From Gonium pectorale (taxonomy: Eukaryota > Chlorophyta > Chlorophyceae > Chlamydomonadales > Volvocaceae), in assembly GCA_001584585.1 (NCBI GenBank), contig LSYV01000010.1:595377-620367 (forward strand): a stretch of DNA of 24,991 nt, read 5' to 3'. The first letter of the stretch is position 1. Every line of letters starts with the position of its first letter. Shown one piece after another: positions 1 to 9,800 of this stretch. The translations under genes and the position numbers were made by a program. The notes beneath the pieces are model-generated. The model worked only from the letters and a program-made list of their open reading frames with translations, made no database searches and was not told the origin of the DNA.

Positions 1-892
1 ATCCAGGGCTGCGGCCGCCGGCGGCACGCCCAGCACGCCTGCCGCAATGCCACGCGGCAGGTCGCCGGTTCCCAAAGCGCCGCCGGCACTCCCGCCGGCG
101 CTACCCAGGCCCGCCACGCAGGCCTGCATGGACCCTACCGCCAGGCCACCACCGCCGACGTCGCTGCCGCCGCCGGCCACGTGAGCAGCAGCGGCCCCGA
201 TGGGGCCCGCTCCCGGCTCGAGGCACTGCAATGCCACCGTCTGCATCTCCACCATAGTCGCCTCCACCGCCGAGGGCGCGTCCGCGTCCGCAGCCGCCTG
301 CGGTTGCGGCGGCAGCTCGGGGGCCGCCGGCTCCTCCGCCATCAGGTCACAGGAGCCCCTTCCGAGACTGCTGGCCCGGCGGCGCGGGCCACCATCGCCG
401 GCATCGCCGCCCGGTGCGGCCGCTGCAACGCCCATGGGCTGGTCGCACACGGGCTTCGGCTCGACCCGCTCCGGCCCCGCGCCCCCGCAGGGGGCACCGG
501 GGCCTCCTGCCTGCTTGCCTCCCGGCGCCACCGCCGGCACCGCCGCAGCGTGCGCCGCCGCTTGCATGGCCATCTCGGAGCTGCGGTCGCACGTCGCCTG
601 CTCGTGGAGCGCCCGCGGGTGGAGCTCGGGATGAGGGCGGGCCGCGGGCTGTGCAGCCGTAGGCTGAATGCCGCGGCTGGCAGGGTCTGTCGGCGTCGAA
701 GGCGGTGGCCGCGCCATCACCGCAGCGGCGGCGGTGTCGGGCGCCTCGGGAGTCAGCTTCAGCGGCTCCAGCGAGAAGGGCTTGGGGACCCTCTCGCCGG
801 CCCGATCGCACAGCTGCGCAGCCTTGGAGGCCAGCTCGTGGAGCGTCGATGCGGCGGCGTGGCGCACAGGGGCCGAGGCGTCGCACTTGTCC
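1..892 (-). other. C-terminal low-complexity extension of the SLIP-GC-like GTPase (open at the left edge)
   Basis: This is the last exon in the window, at least 297 codons (residue 1545 onward), open to the first base with no stop. The first 60 or so residues can form a helix (HELASKAAQLCDRAGERV). The rest is Ala-, Gly-, Pro- and Glu-rich and of low complexity, with a Gly/Ser-rich stretch near the edge. It follows the conserved C-terminal segment on exons 1709-1946 and 1318-1426, where MRPAYHAAKGD and FGRMKGGVEGF fit the C-terminal region of SLIP-GC relatives. The open frame keeps a G/C bias at third positions, which supports coding. The stop codon lies outside the window. Confidence 0.7.
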
Positions 893-3800
893 CTGGCGGG
901 GGCAACGAGGGTTGACGGGAGACGAATGAAGGTGCGGCTTCGACGGGGGGCAGCTCGCATGTGCGGTCAGTTGCCGCACTTCGCTCTATCGTGCGGTCGC
1001 ATGCTGCTGCGTGTCTTTGCAAGCATTCGTGCGCCGTCATGGTAAGTGCCATTAGCCTCCCACGGCGCCGTGCTGTGCTCTACCACGGCCCACACGCAAC
1101 CTGGTCCCGCCATCCCGTCAGCGGCCCGTGCGCACCGTCTCCCACCACCACTACCCCTCATGCATCATACCACCCACTAACTCTCGCCGACCCCCTTGCC
1201 GACCCATGGCTGGCAACATCGACCCAATCCCAAGACCCCGACGCAGCAACAAGCACAACAATGACACGGAGGAGCAATGAGCATGTATAACATGCTGCCT
1301 CCCCGCAGAATGCTCACCAGAGGAGCTCGAGGCGCGCCCCCGCTCCCTTGGCCAGCTCGCCCACCGCCGCCCGCACCCGGCCGACCAGCCCGCTCAGCAG
1401 CTCCGCGGCCTGCTGCTCCAGCGCGCCTGCGGAGGGGAGAGGGAGAGGAAGGTGGGCGCGCATGGAGGCTGGGAGCCGCGGCCGTGGCGTACGCAGGGTG
1501 CTCAAGGGGCCGGCAAGCAACCGCCGGTGCCGGCGAGGAGGGCAGCCGGTGCCAGCTGGACTGCCGGCTACGCGGACGATCTGCCGCAATCCTGAAGACA
1601 GGGCTTCGTGCCAGGCCGTTGGTCCGTCGGTGGAGGCAGCCCCTACCAAAACTCGCGCCCCGCCCGCCCGCCCCACCCCGCCCTATGATCATGCCCCATC
1701 CGCCCCACCTGCAGCGCTGACGAGCGCGCCGCGCCCGTGCTTTGCCACGAAGCCCTCCACGCCGCCCTTCATGCGACCGAAAACGCCCGCCCCGCGGTCG
1801 CCCTTGGCCGCGTGGTAGGCTGGCCGCATGGCGTCGCGCACCGCCGGCTCCACCACGTCCACGTGCAGCGCGCGGGCGGCGGCGGTGACGTCGGCCAGCA
1901 GCTGCGACACGCGAGACTGCAGCTTGCGGCCCTCGTCGGTCACGACCTGCGCATGCCATGCACACATGCGTAGAATAAATTAGATGGTGAGTCTGAGGCC
2001 TAACACGTATGTGGTACGGAACGAACGGTCGTACGTACGGCGGCAGGTGGGGCAGCGTGCTGATCGGTGTGACGGCAAGAGGATCAATGCGGGATGGCGG
2101 AGGTTACAGCCGTGTTGTAGCCGTGTTGGCACGGCATGCTGCATGGCGCATGGAGGTGCGAGGGCTGCCGCACGGCTGGGGAACGCGTACGGATGCCGAC
2201 ACGGCAGATCCGATGTGGACACCGAAGCTGGCTAGACAACCATGTCGAAGACCTGTCGAAGACCTGTCGAAGACCTGTCGAAGACCTGCGCGCGATACCC
2301 GCCACGGCCCGCTCCCGCCCTCGGCCCCACCTGCTTGCACACCGCATCCACCGCCGCCAGCTGCGCCTCAGCCTCGGACGCACCGCCCAGCGCCGCCGCC
2401 AGCCGCTGTCGGGCCGCCGCCACCGCCGCGTCGAGCGAAGCCAGGCTGCGCTGCTCAAACTCCCTGAAGGGGTTGGCGGAATTAATTGGGTTGGAAGGTG
2501 TTCTCAACGGAGAAGCCCTCTGCGCATGCCATTCCCATCCGTCAGGTTCTGAGAAGAGGATAATTCCCGGTGGGAATTCGGCAATTGTCAAAAAAGCACA
2601 GGGGAACGGCCCATGGGGTCTTTGGCGGGAGACATAGAGACCGACTGACTTGCGCCCGGCACAAGGAGTAATTCGTTTCAGTCCATTCCCCGTTAGCAGA
2701 TAACGCTGCACCGTACCCCACTGCGACCCCCGTGCGCACTCGGGAGCCCAAGCGCCGCCGGTGGCCCGCCGCCCCGCCGCCCCGCCGCCCCGCCGGGGCC
2801 CCACCTGCATCTCACAAGCAACGAGGCCCTTCCCCAGTCCCGCCTGGTGGCACCCCCCGCCCACCTTAGCAGCTTCCCCAGGCGGCGGTTCCACAGCTCG
2901 TCCCAGCAGGTGCTGACGGCGTCCAGGATGGGGTCCGCCAGCTGGCCGTTAAAGTGCACCAGGCCCCCCTTGAAGACGGAGTCGCCGGGCGCCTTCATGG
3001 AGCAGCTGGCCGCCTTGAGAGTGGGCGACAAGAAGCGGCCGTCGCGTTGGACGGCCGCCTGCGTAGGGAGGGAGGTGTGCCATGTGTGGTGTGTGGAAGG
3101 GGAGGAGAATGGTGCAGGGAGAATGTTGGGGGCATGCTGCTCAGCCAGAGAGGTGTGTGGTTGGGAGGAGGCAGCGGGGACAGGGGGCCCCACGCACATG
3201 ACCAACGTACGATCTCCCTGAGGCGCGAGCTGAGCTGAGCTGAGCTGAGCTGAGCAGAGCGCGCCCCTAGGCCGCTACGCCCCTGCCATGTCCAACATCC
3301 GGGCAATCCACACGGGGGCACACGAGCACGATATAACGCACATAGGGGGGCCTGCGGCTCCTTGTATCCGTCGCCGCCTTGCAGCGCGCGCTGAGGCGAG
3401 CAGTACCCCCTAGGCCAGCGTCAGCCCCGAGATGCAACCGAACACACAAGTATGCACATTACCTCGCCCTCACCCTCACCCTCACCCGGTAGGTGCTCCA
3501 GGTGAGCTTGCCCCAGCCCTGCGCCCGGGGCAGAGCCCGCTCCGCCGCCACCTGGCCGCCTTTTGTCAGGCGGGGAGACAACCCGGTGTCCAGAAACGCC
3601 CCCTTTAGCGCTGCCGCCAGCTCCGCCACCAGGCCCTCCAGTTCCTCTACCAGTTGCCGCTGCGCCGCGCCAAAGGCCGCCCGCAGCAGCTGCGTGGCGT
3701 CGCTGGTCGCGTCCAGACGCTGTGCGGGTTGGGTTGGCGGGTGGGCAGGCTGGTAGGGTACCGTAAAAGGGATAGATTCAAGCTCACGCTCGGAGATAGC

Positions 3801-6800
3801 GATGGGGGGCGCATGTGGTCGGCAAGGCGGGCAGAAAAGGGCCCTCCGCCACGCCCCGGGGAGAGAGAGCCTGGCAGACAGGCACGGGAGAGAGAGGCCC
3901 CAGACGCCCCCTTACCTGTCCCAGCAGCACCGTGCTCGCCGAGTCGATGAACTGGAACAGGCTGCGCGCCAGCCGCCTCTGGGACTGCAGCCGCGCCCGC
4001 TCGGCGGCGGCGCGCAGGTGCCGTCGCAGGCCCGGTATCTCGGTGTGCTCAAGCCTGCCGGGAGGGGAGGGGCGAGGGGATTTTGCGGGTGGGGCCGGGC
4101 TTGGGGCGGAAGCTGGACGTTGGCATCAGCAACGGGAACGAGGCAGCGCCGGCACCGTGTGCTTTATCAAGCCGCCAATGTGTGGAGTGGGGCAGCGGTT
4201 CGGAAGCACGGAACTGTATGGCCAACCAGACCGAGCCCCGGGCGGCAGCGGCGAGGGTGGAGCCGTGGAACAGGGCAGGTTCCGCGCTCTCCGCTGAGGC
4301 GTGTGCGACTGCGGTCCGCCCACGCGACAGAACAGCCCCCGACCCAACCCACCTGCTGAACACGGACGCCGCGCCATCCCTCTTGCAGCGGCCCTCGAGC
4401 TTCTGCGCGTCGCGGGCCGAGATGCAGAACACCGGCAGCTGAATGCCCGCGTACTGCTCGGCGCGGCTGCGGTCGCCGGCCTCTTTGGCCACCTGCGGGC
4501 GGGGACGGGGGCGGGGGCGGGGGCAGGGGCGGGGAGGGGTGAGGCGAGGGCAATGTGCAGGCAAGTCGCTGCAGTGATGAAACAGTTGTGCGGCCTTCAG
4601 GAGGGGGGCGGGTGTATGAGACGAGGACGATAAGCGACGATGATCGACAGTTCGGAGCACCGGTAGCCGTACGGCAGTTGCGCACATCCACACTAAGCCA
4701 TGCCCGCGCAAACAGCGGGAACACGTGCGATAGCAAATGCACACGCATATGTACACGCCTAGCACGCGGCCCTGCACTTTGCGCCCCTCAGCCAGCCCCT
4801 CTGGCGACTCGGGCCGGCTGTGCATTCAAACTGCCGCCTCCGGGCCCTGGTCGTCAGCAAGTTTGCATTTGCGACGGCAGCCACCAACACCAACACCGCC
4901 TCCATCACAGCCACAACCACCACGACGCGCACCCACATCGGCCAGGCCCTCGTGGAAGTGCTGCTGCAACTTCTCGCGGCTGAAGGCATTGCGCGCGCGG
5001 GCGCAGATGGCCGCCAGCTTGCGTGCCTCCGCCGCGAACACAGCGACGGCGGCGCCGTGGTCCTTCTGGGCCGCCGCCACCCGCGGCAGCAGCGCCTGGA
5101 CCTCCTCCCTGCGGAAGCGTAGGACACGCCAGGCAATTTGACGGCGCAGGATGGAGATAGGTCGAAAAGAGCGAGAGGGCAAAGCATGCCTGCGAGGCAG
5201 GGTGGCTGTCTCCGAGGGTTGCATTTTACGGAACCGGGGTGGCTGCAAGCTGCTGTGCACCGACGGGGACGCAGGAGGCGTGACACAAGCCCAAACGACT
5301 CCAAACTCCTTCCTTCGACTCCGTGCAGCCGAAGCCCCTCGGCTGCCGTTCCCACAGCGCAGGGGATGCTGATGACGCCTCTCCCACAACCGCACCCACA
5401 CCTGTGCTGGCGGATGCGGTCCACCTCGCCGCGCAGCATGTCCATCAGCGCAGCGGGGCTCTTGCCGGCCAGCCTGGAGGGCGGTGAGGCGAAGAGGCGT
5501 TGGCCCAGCGCAGCGGTCCTCAGGTGCAACATACTGAACAGACAACAGAGTACGGCGTACGGATGCAGACCAAGGCATTTGGGTTGTGGTGCCGCTCTCG
5601 CGACAGGCTTGGGAAGCGAGCGATGCATACATGGCGGTTGCAAGCAAGGGGAGGTGCAGGTGCAGGTGCAGGTGCAGGTGGGCCACAGGGTGCGTGCTCA
5701 CTTGTTGTTGGGGCGCTTCCGCTTGCCGCTGGCCGGCGGCCGGCGGCGGCTCTTGCCGTGCGCCGCGGGCTGCCAGTCCTCCTCCTCGTCCTGGTCGTCA
5801 GCCGAGGCCTCATCCGATTCGGACGGCTCGTAGTCTTCCTCCTGATTGTCGTCGCTGTCACAGTCCTGCATGTCAGTTCGTGTGGTGTTCAGGCTTATGA
5901 TTCATGCCGTTACCCAGCACGAGTTGGCAGCTGGCTGCGGGAGGCGTACACGGTGGGGTACAAGGGGCGAAACTTTGGTACCAGGTGTCCTCGCCTGTCC
6001 GACGAGTGCTGGCGGACAAGGCACTGCTTGCAAGGACCTCCTGCCCCGTCCTGCCCCGCCTGTATGTGTGGCACGCCCGCATGCGCGCCCACTCGTCGTC
6101 TCCCCACCTCTGCCTCCGAGGCGCTGTCGTCGCTGTTCTCCCCAGCACCGTCGCTCTCCTCCATTTCCTCCATCCTCTCCATCTTCTCCTCCTCCTCGTC
6201 CTCCTCCTCTGCCTCGCTAGCTGCTGCTCCGCCGCTGCCGCGGGGGCGCTTCCGCGGCCCCTCGCTGCCGCCAGCCGCGTCCCTGGTGTTCGCCGCCGGC
6301 GGCCGCACCTTGCAGCGCAGCTCCTGAAAGCCGTCGGGCCGCTCGCGGGCCGGCATGTCCTCCAGCGCAACGCAGACCGCCTCCGCCCGCCGGTACGCCA
6401 TCCCCCACTTGAGCCGCTCTGATCGAAGCTGGCGGCGGGCATGGAGCGCAATGGTGTTCCGGTGGGAAAACAACGTCATGATGACGCACCGGTAACGCAT
6501 CGCGCTAAACAGCAATGAAGCGGACTGGGATGACGAGAGGAGCCGTGCTCATGCCTGTCAAGGATCGGAACGCCCCACCTACGGTACTACAAGCCACCCG
6601 CACCGCCCCCGCGCCGCTGGACGGGCAATCGTGACGTCCCACCCAGGACGCCCCACCTGCTTCTGCAGGCGGTCTGCGGCTTTCTCCGTCTGCGCCTCCT
6701 CCGCCTCGCTGGCATCGATCGCCGCGTTCAGCGCGGCGAGCGCCTCGGGGCTCACCCCGGCCAACTTGCAAACGCGCCCGTCGTCGCCCAGATTGCAGCG

Positions 6801-9800
6801 GGTCTCCTCGGCCTGCGCCGCGACAGGGCAGGTCAGGCAAGGGCGGTGGGCAGCAAGAGGGTGCGACGGTGGGGCAGAGGCAACAACCGCCAGTGCAGTT
6901 GTACGGCGACAACAATGCGGGCAGATTCCATGTACGTCCTTGCGTGCAAGGTTCATCAGGAGAATAAACTCGGAGGGCTCCCTCCCCGGTCCCAAGCGCA
7001 ATGTCTGCACCTCACACTTATGTGCACACGTCCATAACCCCCGAGCCGCAGTCCGCAGCACTCCTTCCGGTCACAGCGCAGCCCCCTAGCCCTAAGCTGA
7101 TACAGCACCCTCCACCCCGACGCCACAAAGGCTGTCCGGCTTCGCAGGGAATCCGTCCCCGCTGTACTGCTCCGTTTCCTCCCCCCTGCACCTTCTCCAC
7201 CCACACGCAGATCGTCCGTCTTGGTGCAGATGAAGGTGAGCGAGTCCATCTGGCCGTCCATCACCAGCCGCCGGCGGAAGCTGCTGTCCAGCAGGTCCTG
7301 CCGGGGGGCGGGGGCGCGGAGCAGGAGCAGGCGGGGTCGAGGAGGGATGGTGGGCGACACCGAAGCGCCTTTGACGCCGAAGGTGCGCGAACATGGGTGG
7401 CGGTAAAGTGGCAGCACGGCGGGAGGCGAGCAGGAAGCGGTGCAGCAACGCAGGACAAGCAGCTGCTACAACGCACACCCTGCGCCCAGGCCATGTGCGT
7501 CAGTCATATGAGGCACCCACGTGCGTCCTTCGCCCCACCTTTGCGGTCCCGTCGTCCACTGCGCGCGCGATGGGCGCCACCACCCACACCGCGTCGCAGC
7601 GGCGGAGGTACTGTTCCGCCACGGCGGCGCGCGCCTCGTTGTAGTCGCGCACTCCGGGCAGGTCCACCAGGGTCGTGAAGAGGGGCAGATGCTGCGGCCG
7701 GGCGGGAGGGAGGGCGGGCGGGCGGGAAGACGAGGTTTGGGTTTGGGTTCGGCCTGCACGAGGGAGGCGCGCGGCTTGACTGCGGGCTGTGGACACGGGG
7801 GCATCCGGATGGAGGATGAGAGCGGGGTCGAGCCAGTGGAGGATGCGGCCCTGGCGCGTCTACGCTCATCCCCATCGGCCGGCGTCTGCCGTGGCGCGGT
7901 GTCGCGGGAAGGCAGGGGTGATACGCGCGACGCTGGTGCTGCCGGGAGGGGGGCGGGTGCGGGCGGGCAACGACGCACCTTCAGCCGCCCCTGAATTCGG
8001 CAGACCTTGACCAGCGGCCATGCCTGCAGCTCGACCTGTCCGCCGCTGGACTCGACGTACTTGCCAATCTCCTCCCTGTGAGCGGGGCGCGGCCGATGAG
8101 GGCGGCGTTGAAGCGGGGAGCATGCACAGTGGCGGAGGCGGCGCGAGGACAGGAGGGAGGGCGTGACCCGTGCTGGCGAACACGCGGTCTGCTTCCGTGT
8201 CCCTGACTACCTCCTGCCGCTTCCCGTGACCCGTTGGTCGCACCGCTGGTACCTGTGACCAGCCACGCTCCTGATCTGGCCTGGAAAGCTTCCCGCCGCG
8301 AGGCGCAGCCCCAAACTCATGCCTTCTCTACAGATGCCCCAAGGAATGGCCATACGGCCCATACGCCGCGATCTCCAGTCACCGCGCACCGCACCGCGCA
8401 TTCCCGCGCCTCTCAGTCCGCCCCCCTCCGCCCTCGCCCCGCCCCTCCTACCTGAACGCCCTCTCGCTGCTTGTGGGCTTCAGGTTGATGGTGCGGCCCA
8501 GCAGCCGGGTGAGCGGGTTGTGCACGTCCTTGAGCTTGGCCAGGCTAAGGCCCGGGGCGCGTACGACGGAGCGGCCGTACACGGCCTCCAGCATGGCCTG
8601 CAGCGGTAAGAGTGAGTGGGCCGGCGGCGGTTAGGCAGTTGTGGTAAGTCCGGGGGCGAGGCGAGTGAGAACCACAAGGGCGTCGGCGAGGGTGTCGCGG
8701 ACATTCGGCAGCTCGTGGCGAGTTGGGCGGTATGGTGGTAGCATGCCTGCTGTGCCGACAGCACTGGTGTCCATGCCCCCAGCGAAGGCTACCCCACCTG
8801 CGCCACGCCCGCGTCCTTGCGCGGGTTGCACTCGCCGCCCGTGAGCCGGACGGCGCCGTCCTCGTCGGTCGCGTCGGACAGCAGCCGCTCCGCATGCCTG
8901 TGCAGCTCGTCCTGAGGACGGGGTATGGGTGGGGACGGGCGGGGCGGGAGCAGCGGGCTTGTCGTGCTTTGGCACGTCGCACGGCGGGACAGTCGGCGAG
9001 CAGTGGTGCTAGCAGTGAACAAGCACCGCTTGCGAGAAGGGCGCGGCCGGTTGGGTTTGCGCATGCGGTACGACTGCCTGCCTGGCCCCGGCAAAAAGCA
9101 GCGTGGCATGCCGGGAGCCGCAGTCCCCGCTCCCAGCCCGCGCCCGGCCCGTGTCATGGCTCAGAGCCAGCGGGGCATGGCACGGGTGCAAAGCACGCGA
9201 GGGCGCGCGCTGAGCGCCAGCGGGCCCGCCCGTGCACATCCCACTCCGTCTATCTGGCCCGCCTGACACCGTCAAACCCACCCCGAGGTGGTAAAGACCG
9301 CCCCGGTCCCAAGCAGGTACCCGGGACGCACGGCCACGTCACGGGCTCTCCTGGTCGCTCCAACCCATCCACTCCGGGCCCCTCCTGCCCTCCCGCCCCG
9401 CCCCACCTCGGTCATGAACTCCACGCTGCCCATGTATTGGCGGGAGTCGTGATACGACACCTCGATGGCGCAGCTGGTGGAGGCGTGGCAGCCGCTGGTG
9501 GGCAGCAGGTCCTCCACCCCCAGCAGCGCGTTCAGCAGGCTGGACTTGCCTGCGGTGGGTGTTGGGAGAGGGCAGCGGAGGGGAATGGAAAGGGGAGGGG
9601 GAAGGGGAGGTTGCACGGCATCCTGCCTGGAGGAGCTTGGTGAAGTTTGTTCTCCCGGTCGTCGAGGGAGGGGCGGGCCGGGAGGGGAGCTGGGAGTGAC
9701 GTGGGGGCGGGTTATTGGGTGATCTGGGTCAAGGGGAGGTGAATTATGCGCGGCCATGATTTGGGTCTGATGTGGGTTCGCGCGGTGTATATAATGAGGG

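Noticed and set aside
181..915. Long plus-strand open frame (244 codons)
   Set aside because: It lies antisense to the C-terminal exon of the GTPase gene and is Arg/Leu/Gly-rich with no domain: a shadow frame caused by high GC.
4759..5643. 294-codon minus-strand open frame
   Set aside because: It is in a different frame from the real exons 5402-5473 and 4937-5108 and runs through introns.
7138..7204. Read-through of the G4 exon beyond the TDDLR segment
   Set aside because: Other GT sites downstream (for example before GTGCAG) give the wrong phase for the next exon; GTGGGT right after the CGT codon is the only donor that keeps frame with 6812.
8723..9643. 306-codon plus-strand open frame
   Set aside because: It covers several GTPase exons and introns antisense and has no recognisable domain; the minus strand explains the conserved signal here.
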